The notes: generated from the sequence alone by a model not told the origin. 64,000 bases of DNA from Novosphingobium kaempferiae (GCF_021227995.1 NZ_CP089301.1:5084001-5148000); one strand, 5' to 3'; shown: positions 28,288 through 37,521, counted from the stretch's first letter. Translations and numbers: made by a program.

Positions 28288-29106
28288 ATGGCTGACAAAT
28301 TCGCGATCGTCACCGGCGCCTCCACCGGCATCGGCTTTGAACTGGCGAGCATAGCCGCCGAAAACGGCTTCGACCTGCTGGTCGTCGCGGACGAAGGACT
28401 TATTGAGGCGGCCGCACAGGACTTTAGGCTGCACGGCGTTTCGGTAGACGCGGTGCAAGCCGACCTGTCGACCCTGGAAGGCGTCGATACCTTGCTGGCC
28501 GCCACTGCTGGCCGCCGCATTGATCTTCTCTGCGCCAATGCGGGCCGGGGGCTGGGCCACGGTTTCCTCGAGCAGGATGTCGCCGACTGGCGCCGGGTGG
28601 TCGATACCAACATTACCGGCACGCTTTATCTGTTGCAACAGGTGGTAAAGGGAATGGTGGCACGCGACGATGGCAAAGTACTGATTACCGGGTCCATCGC
28701 CGGCTTCATTCCGGGCAGCTTTCAGGCGGTCTACAACGGCACCAAGGCTTTCGTGGACAGCTTTGCCGACGCGCTGCGCAACGAGATCAAGGAGGCAAAA
28801 GGCGTGACTGTCACGACACTCATGCCCGGACCAGTCGAGACCGAGTTCTTCGATCGCGCCGACATGCTCGACACCAGCGTGGGCGCGTCAGAAAGCAAGA
28901 GCGATCCCGCTGACGTCGCGCGCGACGGTTGGAACGCGCTGATGAACGGTGACGCGCACATCGTCTCGGGATGGAAGAACAAGATCCAGGCTGCAGTGGC
29001 TCATGTGATGCCAGCCGCAGTCCTTGCCGAACAGCATCGAAAGATGGCCGAGCCAACCTCGCTCAGTGCCGATGATAACAGTCCGCGACCAGCAAGTAAT
29101 CGGTGA
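28288..29106 (+). CDS. SDR-family oxidoreductase
   Basis: 272-aa short-chain dehydrogenase with TGASTGIG (9-16), NAG (84-86), Ser136, Tyr149 and Lys153 (YNGTK). The C-terminus is extended beyond the usual 250 residues by a helix with 'HVMPAAVLAEQHRKMAEP'. This pattern resembles SDRs that follow alcohol dehydrogenases in desiccation and oxidative-stress operons. It begins ten bases after the dehydrogenase stop. Confidence 0.92.
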   Translation: MADKFAIVTGASTGIGFELASIAAENGFDLLVVADEGLIEAAAQDFRLHGVSVDAVQADLSTLEGVDTLLAATAGRRIDLLCANAGRGLGHGFLEQDVADWRRVVDTNITGTLYLLQQVVKGMVARDDGKVLITGSIAGFIPGSFQAVYNGTKAFVDSFADALRNEIKEAKGVTVTTLMPGPVETEFFDRADMLDTSVGASESKSDPADVARDGWNALMNGDAHIVSGWKNKIQAAVAHVMPAAVLAEQHRKMAEPTSLSADDNSPRPASNR

Positions 29107-29249
29107 TGGCAACGATCCGACGGCGCGGCATGACAGGCCAGGCTCCTCGGGCCGGCACCGCGTCCGATACGAAGGATGGCCGATCGCGTGTCATCACCAG
29201 TTATCGATCCAAGTCGTGACGGGATAGAGTGCATCAAAAGGAGAAGACC

Positions 29250-29543
29250 ATGGGTGATACAGTTACCGGCCGGTTCGAGAGCCGCCGCGAAGCGGAGCTT
29301 GCGGTGGAACACCTTGTTCAAGAGCATGGTGTCGAACGAACTGATATCTTCATCGAACCAGAATCGAATGCCAACAGCGCGGGGGTTGTCGAAGCCGGCG
29401 CAGACGCTGAAAGCGGACATCCGGGCTTTGACAAGAACAGCGAACCAGCCCTGGAGGGGGCGATCACCGTTTCCGTCGACGTGAATGATGATCAGGTCGA
29501 TGTCGTTCGCGATGTTATGACGGAAGCTGGCGGAGAAATCTGA
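29250..29543 (+). CDS. Small acidic protein, stress-type, unknown function
   Basis: 97-aa protein with a strong AAAAGGAG before the ATG. It begins 'MGDTVTGRFESRREAELAVE' and ends with 'VSVDVNDDQVDVVRDVMTEAG', separated by a Gly/Ala/Glu-rich linker. The two ends read like the beta-alpha and beta-alpha-beta pieces of a ferredoxin-like fold seen in some general-stress proteins; this is inference. It is probably transcribed with or after the SDR. Confidence 0.7.
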   Translation: MGDTVTGRFESRREAELAVEHLVQEHGVERTDIFIEPESNANSAGVVEAGADAESGHPGFDKNSEPALEGAITVSVDVNDDQVDVVRDVMTEAGGEI

Positions 29544-29955
29544 TCTGATTGAGCTTGATTGTTCGGCCTGCCTGCGGATGTCGCGAGCAGGCCGATCTGC
29601 GCAAAGCTTTCATCCCGCTTATGCGTGCAAAACCGCCTCAGTCAAAAGGCCCGCCTTTTCAGAATTCAGCATGAAGGAAAAAAAGCGGATCCAGCAACGC
29701 CGCCGGCTCCACATATCGGTGTGTTCCGCCCAACCTGGCCAATTTCCACGGGAAGATGGCCACTCGAAACGTGAAGCAAACGTGCGTATCAGTCGTAGTG
29801 CGTAAAGCCGTTCGTCGTGCAAAGCCGTCGACGGTGATACCCTTCAACGACTTCCACGACCTACGACAGGCTTGCGTCGGAAATTGTGCGGATTATCGCC
29901 GCGAAATTGCGGGGTCGCGTAACTGGAACCATGGATAGTCCGCACAAATGGCGGC
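29544..29955. other. Intergenic, convergent, no gene seen
   Basis: Holds a hairpin (TCGGCCTGC at 29563-29571 with GCAGGCCGA at 29587-29595) just after the stress-type gene, which may end its transcript. Further right is an imperfect inverted repeat (GTGCGGATTAT near 29888 with ATAGTCCGCAC near 29935). Short frames here carry no recognisable content. Confidence 0.5.
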
Positions 29956-30144
29956 CTAAAGAGTTAAAAATGCTTCCAGTCCCTTGCTCTTCCCAGCCAT
30001 GCCTGGCACCTCTTCAAGCTGCCGCAGCGCGGTGAACCTTCCACGATCCTCGCGATAACGCACGATTTCAAAGCCATGCCCGTGAAGTTGCGGGACAGCA
30101 TCCAATTGCGTTGCAGTGGCAGTATTCATGTTCATCTTTGTCAT
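29956..30144 (-). CDS. Small helix-hairpin-helix protein
   Basis: 62-aa protein whose text fits a single HhH DNA-binding unit of the ComEA type: 'MNTATATQLDAVPQLHGHGFEIVRYREDRGRFTALRQL' (first ATG at 30144; another at 30132) ending 'EEVPGMAGK'. Such units bind DNA non-specifically through the backbone. No signal peptide or second domain is present, unlike ComEA proper, so it probably acts in the cytoplasm. A GGAGGAACGG stretch lies upstream of the first ATG. Confidence 0.7.
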   Translation of the reverse strand: MTKMNMNTATATQLDAVPQLHGHGFEIVRYREDRGRFTALRQLEEVPGMAGKSKGLEAFLTL

Positions 30145-30242
30145 GGATTAACCGTTCCTCCTTGTGAAAGATCGGCATTAGGCAGTACTTAAGGGCGGCG
30201 CATTATTCGCACAGGCGAGCGCCGTAAATCGCCCGTCACCAA

Positions 30243-31553
30243 CTACTCCATCATCGCAAGCAGGGCGTCTATCGAACAGGTCGCGAAGCCCACGGTACTG
30301 TCGGATATTCCATAGGGGATCAGCAACCGATCCTCGACCTTGAGCGCGCCGCAAGTGTAAATGACATTGGGCACGTAACCCGAACGGTCCGCATTTTCCG
30401 CCGTGAGCACCGGCTCGGGCGTACGAGCGAGCACCTTGCTGGGGTCGTTACGATCGAGCAGCGCACAGCCGAGGGCATACTTTCGCATGGCGCCGACCCC
30501 ATGCGTGAACATCAGCCAACCTTCATCGATTGGGATCGGGCTGCCGCAATTGCCGATCTGGATAAATTCCCAAGGGTACTTGGGCTCCATCAGCAAAACG
30601 CCCTCGTCGTCCCACGTATCGATAGTGTCCGATTTAAGCAGGAACAGGTTCTTGCCGTCCTGCCGCCCGACCATGGCGAATTGTCCGTCGATCTTCTCAG
30701 GGAACAGGGCCATGCCCTTGTTGCGGCCCGCCTCCCCTCGGATCGGTTCGAGATCGAAACGCTGGAAATCACGGGTGCGCAGCAATTCCGACCGGATCGA
30801 ACTGCCGGAATAGGCGGTGTAGGTACCGACCCATTCGAAATCGCCGCCGCCATGATCGAAGCGCACAAGGCGCAAATCCTCCAGGCCGCCGCGCTGCTGC
30901 TCGGTTATCGGGAAGATCACCGTGTTGGACAGGCTCGATTCCGCATGGCGATGGACCGACACCGAGCAATCGGCATCGAACTGGTCCTCCTCGTCCAGTT
31001 CCACCGATGTCGCGAAGGCGGCCTGCGGCCAGAGCCGGAAATCGCCGTTGCATTCCGCGATACCCTCGCGAAAGGCGATCGAACTGATGTGGCCTTCGCC
31101 CACCGCGCGCAGGCTCATGATGAAACGCACGCAGCCGCCCTGCAGTCCTGTCTGGTCGGGCGAAGGCACGATAGACGGATTCATGAGCGCAGCGGCGGCG
31201 AAAGTATACTCATGGCAGAAGTACGAGCCGATCAGCCGCTGCTTGGTTTCCGAGAACAGGGCGGGATCAAGCTCGAGATTGCTCGCCACTTCGTCGAAGC
31301 GGCAGGCGAAAATCCTTTCGGTCTGCCAGTGGCGTTCCTTGAAGTCGCGTAGCACGCGCTCATACTCTACTGCGGCGCGCTCCTCGGTGAGTGCGGCAAT
31401 GTCATTCACCAAGGCCAGCGCCCGACCTCCGGGCGCGTTCTTCGCCTGCCAGCCGAGATGAAAGGGGCGTATAACCACGCGCGCCGGATCGGCGTGCAGA
31501 CGCGTCTCGAAGATACGAAGCGGCTCAGACCAAACGTTCTCAGGCCGGTTCAA
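30243..31553 (-). CDS. GH130-type glycoside phosphorylase/hydrolase
   Basis: 436-aa five-bladed beta-propeller protein resembling family GH130, which acts on beta-mannosides, often by phosphorolysis. Typical pieces are 'RVVIRPFHLGW', 'EDLRLVRFDHGG', 'GRNKGMALFPEKIDGQFAMVGRQDG' and 'PWEFIQIGNCGSPIPIDEGWL'. I start it at a TTG (31553) because AAGGAG lies six bases before it; an ATG at 31610 is in frame but would lie within the upstream gene's coding part. Overlap with that glycosyltransferase is 14 bases, so the two are coupled. Together they suggest synthesis and turnover of a mannose-type glycan. Confidence 0.85.
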   Translation of the reverse strand: MNRPENVWSEPLRIFETRLHADPARVVIRPFHLGWQAKNAPGGRALALVNDIAALTEERAAVEYERVLRDFKERHWQTERIFACRFDEVASNLELDPALFSETKQRLIGSYFCHEYTFAAAALMNPSIVPSPDQTGLQGGCVRFIMSLRAVGEGHISSIAFREGIAECNGDFRLWPQAAFATSVELDEEDQFDADCSVSVHRHAESSLSNTVIFPITEQQRGGLEDLRLVRFDHGGGDFEWVGTYTAYSGSSIRSELLRTRDFQRFDLEPIRGEAGRNKGMALFPEKIDGQFAMVGRQDGKNLFLLKSDTIDTWDDEGVLLMEPKYPWEFIQIGNCGSPIPIDEGWLMFTHGVGAMRKYALGCALLDRNDPSKVLARTPEPVLTAENADRSGYVPNVIYTCGALKVEDRLLIPYGISDSTVGFATCSIDALLAMME

Positions 31554-33861
31554 GCATTTCTCCTTCCCGCGGGAGCGGGGTGGAAAGAGGGACCATTTCC
31601 ATAAGCGCATAATGCGACAACTGGAAGGCCAGTATCGACTCCGCGCCGCAATTCGCGTTGGCCCCGCGTGGAGTCACGCCATCCCGGCAACGCCCCGTCG
31701 CAATGTCAGCAAGGATCGCACCCCGGTCATTTTCGCCAAAGAACCATCGCCATGCCATAATCGCATGTTCGCGCCAGAACGTGTCACCGGTTACTCGCCA
31801 TGCCGATCCTGCAGCCTCGATCGCCGCCTGCGCTTCGAGCGGCTGCTGGTCGAAAGGCAGGTAGTTGTGCTCTTTGTGGAAGCTCTCCGAGCCGATTGGC
31901 CGGAACTGGCGCTTCGCCGAAATCTGCTGGGCGCATATCCATTCCAGCGTTTCCAGGCCTGCGCTGGTCCAGTGCTCCTGCCCCAGCAGCGCGCCAGCTT
32001 CGATCAGGGCCTGCGGCAGGCGCGGATTGTCATAGCCGATAACCGCTTCGAACCACGCCCAGTCCGGCCGTCCTCTCTCGCAAAGCAGACGAATCAGGAT
32101 GTCGCCGCCGTGCTCAGCAGCATCGCGCGAGGCGCGATGCCCTGGATCGCGGCGCAGCACCGCGCAGGCGCCGAGCATGGCAAAGGCGATTGCTCGGGGG
32201 GCGCCCAGCGGCGCCATGTTCTTGTTCACATCGTCGTAGAGGTGAAGCGCCCATTCAGCGACGCCCTCATCGGGCGACCTCGCATAAGTCTCGCCCAGAG
32301 CCCAGATCGCTCGGCCATTCGAGTCTTCGGAGCCCTCATCCTCGCACCAACTGCGGTCGAACCGCATGAAGTTCCGGAAACGCCCGAGATCGGGATTCCA
32401 GGCGGATTGCACAAAGGCGGCATAGGCGAGCGTCCACTTCATCCGCTCCGCTGCGGATAGACCCTGCGCCACGTTCATCAGCATGAGCGCGCGGGCATTA
32501 TCGTCGAGGCAGTAGCCGTGGCGACGGTCTGGAACCACGCCGATCGAATGCTGGAGCATGCCAGTCGCATCGCTCATCTCCAGCACTGCGGCGAGCCCCG
32601 GAATGGCGGTGGCCGGCGGCGCCGTCCGCTGGGGCGCTACCGCATGAGCGACCAAGCGCGCGGAGGCGTCGGCAAATCGCGGCCAGACGGTGGCCCGCCC
32701 ACGATCATAGGCACGCCGCTGCATGGCGGCGATCTCCTCCGGCGCATCAAGGAGGGCGTTGACGGCTTCGGCAATGGCTTCGCTGGAGCAAGGGCGGATC
32801 AGCCGCCCAACGTCCTGCGCAAGCAGTTCGCGCGCATGGACATAGGGCGTTGAGATGACAGCCTTGCCCAGCGCCACCGCGTAGCTCAGAGTTCCGGATG
32901 TGGATTGCTCCAGCCCCGGATAGGGCGTGAGGTAAATGTCACAGGCTTCCAATTGGTCGAGCAGTTCCGGCGTTTCGAGGAACCGGTTGTCCCACATGAT
33001 GTGATCGGCCACGCCAAGATCTTCGGCCAAGGCGATGAGCTCGTCGCGGTAGGCCTCGCCTTCCTCGACGACGAGGTTTGGATGGGTGGCGCCGACGATG
33101 CGATAGAGCGCCTCGGGATGGCGAGCCACTATCGCGGGGAGTGAGCGGATCGCATGCTCCAGCCCCTTGCCCGGGCCAAGCAGGCCGAATGTCATGAGCA
33201 CCTTGCGGCCTGACAAGCCCAGCATCGATTTGAATTCGTCCTGACGGCCGAACGGTCGGTCCGGCGCGCCGTGGTCGATGACCTCCAGAATGCCTGGCGG
33301 TGCGCCGTATTCACTCTCCAGCAGGTCGCGCGAATGACGCGACATCACCATGATGCGCGAGGCGCGGGTCACGAGATGGCGCAGGATGCCGTCCTGGCGC
33401 GCGGAAGGCTCTCCCAGCACCGTGTGGAGAGTCAGCACCAAAGGTGCGGCCAGCCGATCGACGAACTGAATGACCATCTCGCCATCAGAACCGCCGAAAA
33501 TGCCATACTCGTGTTGGAGCCAGACCGCATCAACCCCGGCCTCGTTGATCCGGCGGGCGACGCGGGCATAGTCCTCCGGATCACCACGGGCGATGGTGTC
33601 CGCTACGCCCGTATATTCAAGAGGTGTGTCCGGATCATCCAGCGGATAAACGTCCACCGCGATTTCCGGATGAAATTCGCAAAGCTTCTCAAATACGTCG
33701 GTCGTGAATGTGGCGATACCGCATTTGCGAGGGGCAAAATTACCTACAAGCGCCACACGCATCTGTTTTTGAGGTTTTGTGCCACTAGCCTCGAAGATCG
33801 AGTGGACGCCAGCGACTTCGCGCCCGAACTCAGGGTCTCGAGCGAATGTCATGCGCATCAT
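31540..33861 (-). CDS. Glycosyltransferase family 4 with C-terminal alpha-toroid domain
   Basis: 773-aa two-domain protein. The first half (about 35-410) is a GT4 GT-B fold: 'VALVGNFAPRKCGIATFTTDVF', 'VWLQHEYGIFGG', 'MTFGLLGPGKGLEHAI' and the sugar-nucleotide site 'TPYPGLEQSTSGTLSYAVALGKAVISTPY'. The second half (about 430-770) is a helical barrel-like domain with 'GYCLDDNARALMLM' and 'FHKEHNYLPFDQQPLEA', resembling six-hairpin glycosidase folds. Starts at 33966, 33891 and 33861 are possible; 33861 has AAGGG six bases upstream. With the GH130 gene it forms a two-gene glycan operon. Confidence 0.88.
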   Translation of the reverse strand: MMRMTFARDPEFGREVAGVHSIFEASGTKPQKQMRVALVGNFAPRKCGIATFTTDVFEKLCEFHPEIAVDVYPLDDPDTPLEYTGVADTIARGDPEDYARVARRINEAGVDAVWLQHEYGIFGGSDGEMVIQFVDRLAAPLVLTLHTVLGEPSARQDGILRHLVTRASRIMVMSRHSRDLLESEYGAPPGILEVIDHGAPDRPFGRQDEFKSMLGLSGRKVLMTFGLLGPGKGLEHAIRSLPAIVARHPEALYRIVGATHPNLVVEEGEAYRDELIALAEDLGVADHIMWDNRFLETPELLDQLEACDIYLTPYPGLEQSTSGTLSYAVALGKAVISTPYVHARELLAQDVGRLIRPCSSEAIAEAVNALLDAPEEIAAMQRRAYDRGRATVWPRFADASARLVAHAVAPQRTAPPATAIPGLAAVLEMSDATGMLQHSIGVVPDRRHGYCLDDNARALMLMNVAQGLSAAERMKWTLAYAAFVQSAWNPDLGRFRNFMRFDRSWCEDEGSEDSNGRAIWALGETYARSPDEGVAEWALHLYDDVNKNMAPLGAPRAIAFAMLGACAVLRRDPGHRASRDAAEHGGDILIRLLCERGRPDWAWFEAVIGYDNPRLPQALIEAGALLGQEHWTSAGLETLEWICAQQISAKRQFRPIGSESFHKEHNYLPFDQQPLEAQAAIEAAGSAWRVTGDTFWREHAIMAWRWFFGENDRGAILADIATGRCRDGVTPRGANANCGAESILAFQLSHYALMEMVPLSTPLPREGEMLEPA

Positions 33862-34354
33862 ATGAAACCCTTGAGCGAGAAATGAACACATCTTCCTAAG
33901 TCGTTCGCCGCCATTCGGTTTCATGCTGCACTGCAAATTCGGATAGGCCGATGGATCCGCAAGCAATTCGCAAAGACAGGACGCGGGTAAGCCACACCGC
34001 CAATGTGAGGGTGACTGTTAGAGCGGAGCAACGCAGGTGGGCCCAGCACGCATACGGAATACCGGTCGAGACTACGCCTCATCCACTTTCGTTTTTAGAC
34101 AGACCTCGTGCTAATGTTCCGTCGGACCACTGTTGTGTGGGGCGATTCGATGTGTGGGTCTCTTCCACCGAGGCACACGGCGGTGTAGCCGGTGGGTTCA
34201 ATTCCCGCCCAACAGGACCTTTTAGCGGGGAGACGCGCGGCGTTCCGGCGACGCTGAGCTTTTTCGAAGCGCGCAGCGCTGCCGGTTCTGGTTTAGGTCA
34301 AGTACATCCCGAACGAGGGCTACAACGTTGCGGTCTGCTTGATCATCTGGGGCT
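33862..34354. other. Intergenic with a tRNA-like structure
   Basis: About 490 bases upstream of the glycosyltransferase and downstream of the HU-like gene. It carries a tRNA-like T-arm and acceptor stem at 34130-34216, listed separately. No coding frame is supported. Confidence 0.5.
34130..34219 (+). other. tRNA-like element, possible degenerate tRNA
   Basis: A T-arm (GTGGG-TTCAATT-CCCGC, 34192-34208) has a 7-base loop fitting the TTCRANY consensus. It is followed directly by CCAACAG, which pairs 6 of 7 bases with CTGTTG at 34130. An anticodon-like hairpin with a 7-base loop (GTCTCTT) lies between, plus a variable-arm-like stem (ACAC/GTGT). A normal D-arm is not found, no CCA is encoded and length is about 87. 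It may be a tRNA pseudogene or an attachment-site relic, or chance. Confidence 0.3.
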
Positions 34355-34660
34355 TCAGTCGATCGGCGCGGCAACACGCTGTCTAAGAAAGTCGCTGGGA
34401 TTGAATGTCACAACGCGCCGGGCAGTGACAACTGCCTTTTCGCCGGTGTTCGGATTTCGGGCGAGCCGCCGTGCCTTTTCCCTCTGAACAAAGGTGCCGA
34501 AGCGCGAAATCTTCACGTTTTCACCCCGCTCAAGGGCACAGGCCATATGCTCGAGGATCGCATCAGCGAAGGCATAAGCTTGCACAACGGTTATCGGCGT
34601 GTTCCTGCTAATTGCCTTTGCGATTTGTGCTCGGGTCAGTGTCTTCCCATCGCGTGCCAA
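34355..34660 (-). CDS. HU/IHF-family DNA-binding protein
   Basis: 101-aa nucleoid-type protein: helical dimerisation part ('LTRAQIAKAISRNTP', 'AYAFADAILEHMACALERGE'), 'VKISRFGTFVQREKARRLARNPNTGE' with the DNA-kinking arm, and 'RRVVTFNPSDFLRQRV'. It is closer to IHF-like sequences than to HU but is clearly not the housekeeping ihfA or ihfB context. There is no ATG; AAGGAG lies five bases before a TTG at 34660, while another TTG at 34675 is in frame. A perfect 15-bp hairpin sits about 70 bases upstream. Confidence 0.85.
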   Translation of the reverse strand: MARDGKTLTRAQIAKAISRNTPITVVQAYAFADAILEHMACALERGENVKISRFGTFVQREKARRLARNPNTGEKAVVTARRVVTFNPSDFLRQRVAAPID

Positions 34661-35312
34661 AGCTTTCTCCTTCAAAGGTCAATCTACCACGGGCCCCGCC
34701 GAGGTAGCACCCGGTAAGTGAAAGATTTTGAAGAAGGGTGCGGGCGCGACAGAAGGTGGTTCTGTCGCGCCCGCGTCGCGATCAACGCATGGGGTGCGGT
34801 AACGATCGCGACTTTCCTGAAACACGCCAGCCCGGCACTGCTATTTTCCGATTTTTGCGGGAGAACCCCCGCTTGGACACATCGCCCGAATAATTTGCAG
34901 AAGCGTGAACCCTTTGCGCCCGTCTATTTCGAAAAATATGGTTAAGACTGATGGCAGTGTGGTGACCACCCACTTGTGTACGCACTCCTGCCAAAATGCG
35001 GTGAACTGAAAGAATATTTTGGCTTTGGCCTCGGTAGAACGGTCATGTCCGGAGCAACGGATGCCGCAGGGAACTTTGCCTTTGATCTATGCGATCGGGC
35101 TCGACGCCAAACTCGCCGACTCAAAAACGAAATTCTCTTACGACTAGGGCAGGAAGGAGTGTTCTAAAAACATGCTTCGACCAGTCGCCGCTTCGACGGG
35201 CCGACAGTGCTAACGCTAAAAAAGACGGAGGTTTACCCCAACTGCGGGAACGTAACGGCTGGCGGCAAACCAGGACCGTGATAGGTTTGGGACGACCGAG
35301 GGGGATTCGCAG
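34661..35312. other. Intergenic, hairpin but no gene
   Basis: Contains a perfect 15-bp hairpin at 34740-34774 (listed separately). Composition changes to more A/T around 34820-35060. No coding frame here has recognisable content or a good ribosome site. Confidence 0.5.
34740..34774. repeat. Perfect 15-bp inverted repeat
   Basis: Arms GCGGGCGCGACAGAA (34740-34754) and TTCTGTCGCGCCCGC (34760-34774) with a 5-base loop. No T-run follows on either strand, so a classic terminator is unlikely. It could be an operator, an RNA processing hairpin or a remnant of a small mobile repeat. Confidence 0.8.
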
Positions 35313-35552
35313 ATGGATTTGATCGAGCATGCGGCGCGGGCGCTGGCTTACGAACGGACCTCCGAAGATTGGGACGATCTCCCCCCGATGCTGCAAGAAT
35401 GCCTCAAACGTGATGAGAGGACTGTGCTAACGGCTCTCTTGGACGCTGCGCCCGACCTCGACGATCCAGGCGAGAAGCTTGTTGGTGACGATCACAGCCG
35501 TTCGGCTGATAGCAAGGATATAATCTCTGATGGGCAAACTATGACTGGTTAG
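35313..35552 (+). CDS. Hypothetical small acidic protein
   Basis: 79-aa frame with GAGGGGG about nine bases before the ATG. The first 50 residues read like a helical domain (MDLIEHAARALAYERTSEDW, 'LPPMLQECLKRDERTVLTALLDA'). The rest is polar and acidic. No family is recognised. It stands alone between two gene-poor stretches; coding is supported mainly by the ribosome site and residue pattern. Confidence 0.5.
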   Translation: MDLIEHAARALAYERTSEDWDDLPPMLQECLKRDERTVLTALLDAAPDLDDPGEKLVGDDHSRSADSKDIISDGQTMTG

Positions 35553-35850
35553 AATGTTTTACAGCCTGCGGTAACATTAATGGTGGCTTGGACTTTGTTC
35601 TGCTCATTGATGATCGCGCTATCGGCCGGGTTCACCTTCTGGCAGCATGCCAAAATGCAGCAAGGCATGAGAAGGGACATGCCCTTTCGGCGTGAACAAA
35701 TGGGGTGGTGAATTTTCCGACCGGTCGTTGTGCCATCGCTTGCGATGCTATTTTTAGTCACCAGCTGTTTGAACCCCAACCAGAGTACGCTCCTCAGCGG
35801 ACGGCGCGCTTTGCTTGTAAGGCGGTGGCAAATCATCGATATGGCCGCCA

Positions 35851-37143
35851 ATGAGATCAGAATCTGGGTCCGCCGCCGCGATGCATCCTCGCGAATTTGT
35901 CACCTTTATAGCTGCACTTATGGCGGTTAACGCATTGGGAGTGGACTTGATGCTCCCCGCTCTGGCGGACATCGGCCGGGACCTTACAATAAGCGATGCC
36001 AATCATCGACAGTGGATAGTGACCGTTTACATGGTCGGCTTCGGTGCAGGCCAGCTCATCTATGGTCCCCTAGCGGATCGAATCGGTCGAAGGCCGATCC
36101 TCATTGGTACGCTGCTTGGCTTCGTAGCCGCAAGTGTGTTCGCCGCCAGTGCACCGACGTTCTCGGCGCTGCTGGGTGCGCGCTTGCTGCAGGGTTTGAT
36201 GTCAGCATCAACCCGAGTGCTCGCAGTAGCGATCGTGCGGGATGGCGCATCGGGGCGGAGGATGGCCCGCACCATGTCTGTCGCGCAAATGATCTTCTTC
36301 GTCGTCCCGATCCTTGCCCCGACGCTGGGTCAGGCGCTGCTCGCGTTCGGCACATGGCGGTTCATCTTCTACGGGCTTGGCGCTTTTGCAGCGTTTGTTC
36401 TCACATGGGCACTGGTGCGGCTTCCAGAGACCCTTCCCGTTGCCCGCAGGGTGCCTTTTTCAGTAGGTGCATTGAGGCAGAGTTACTGGCTGACGCTGAC
36501 AAACCGATTCTCGATCGGCTACGCGCTGGCTGCATCCCTCACCTTCGGCGCGATCATCGCATTCGTTTCGTCCTCACAACAAATTTTCGTCGATCAGTTC
36601 GGCGCAGAAGGCAAGTTCACCTGGCTGTTTGCAATTTGCGCTGGCGCGATGGGGGTAGCGGCCTTCGCAAATAGCCGTCTAGTGGGAACGCTTGGTACGC
36701 GTATCATCTCGCAGTCGGCGTTGATCGCGTTGATCGCCTTTTCGATACTGCATGTGTTGGTGATATATGCCGGCGTCGAGACGCTAGTGAGCTTCACAAT
36801 CCTTCAGGCGCTAAGCATGACGGCAATCGGGCTGTGCGGCTCCAATTTCGGCTCAATGGCCATGGAACCGGTTGGCCACATCGCGGGAACGGCATCGTCG
36901 GTGCAGGGCTTCGTAACGAGCATCGGCGCCGTGCTGGTGGGTTCGGCGATTGGGCAAGCTTATGCCGGCACCACACTGCCCCTGGCGGTCGGATACCTGT
37001 GCATCGGCGTGACTGTTTTGGCTACGGTTTACATCATAGAAGGCGGCCAGCTGTTCCGCGCGCATGAGGCGCCAGCACACGGCGAAGTATTCAAACGCTG
37101 TGGACTTCGAGAACACTCTGATCGTCTGGATGGCGGGCTTTGA
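35851..37143 (+). CDS. Bcr/CflA-type multidrug efflux MFS transporter
   Basis: 430-aa proton-driven efflux protein with 12 hydrophobic segments. The MFS signature in loop 2-3 is 'GPLADRIGRRPILI', and the drug:H+ antiporter-1 motif region 'MLPALADIGRDL' with 'GFGAGQLIYGPLAD' places it in the Bcr/CflA group. The C-terminal tail (about 30 residues, 'RAHEAPAHGEVFKRCGLREH') is polar. ATGs at 35851 and 35881 are possible; homologues usually begin near 'REFVTFIAALMAVNALG', so the second may be right. No regulator is adjacent. Confidence 0.88.
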   Translation: MRSESGSAAAMHPREFVTFIAALMAVNALGVDLMLPALADIGRDLTISDANHRQWIVTVYMVGFGAGQLIYGPLADRIGRRPILIGTLLGFVAASVFAASAPTFSALLGARLLQGLMSASTRVLAVAIVRDGASGRRMARTMSVAQMIFFVVPILAPTLGQALLAFGTWRFIFYGLGAFAAFVLTWALVRLPETLPVARRVPFSVGALRQSYWLTLTNRFSIGYALAASLTFGAIIAFVSSSQQIFVDQFGAEGKFTWLFAICAGAMGVAAFANSRLVGTLGTRIISQSALIALIAFSILHVLVIYAGVETLVSFTILQALSMTAIGLCGSNFGSMAMEPVGHIAGTASSVQGFVTSIGAVLVGSAIGQAYAGTTLPLAVGYLCIGVTVLATVYIIEGGQLFRAHEAPAHGEVFKRCGLREHSDRLDGGL

Positions 37144-37271
37144 CGGTGGCGCTTTAGCGTAGACCGTCGGTCAGTGGATCAGCACGACCCTTTCTCCGTG
37201 AACATGTAACCGGATATGGCGTTTCAGGCAGCCCAAATGGTCATACAAAAGGTGGGAAAGAGCAGCTTTCC

Positions 37272-37447
37272 TTATTCGCGATCAGACATGCGTCCGATGT
37301 CCTGAATTGTCTGGACCAGGAACCTGCGAGCCAATTGCCGGAACGAGCCATAGACCCTGCCATTCACCGAAACGAGCTGGCAGGATCCGCACGCCCCAGC
37401 CCGAACGAGCAAGGTAGCCCGTCGCTAATCACCTCAAGATAATTCAT
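37272..37447 (-). pseudogene. Decayed 2Fe-2S subunit of a xanthine dehydrogenase-type enzyme
   Basis: On the minus strand a frame reads 'LLVRAGACGSCQLVSVNGRV', then 'YGSFRQLARRF' and 'VQTIQDIGRM' before a TAA at 37272-37274. This fits the cluster-binding CGxC and downstream 'TIExI' part of the small 2Fe-2S subunit of molybdenum hydroxylases. A stop and frame change lie just upstream; the ATG-led piece (MNYLEVISDGLP) is in another phase. The gene is therefore a short, broken remnant. Confidence 0.4.
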
Positions 37448-37521
37448 CTCGCCTCTCGTTACGTTGAGCAGGACTTAATGGCCCAGAGAGCCCCTGCGAC
37501 ATTTGCGAACGTGTCTCATTT

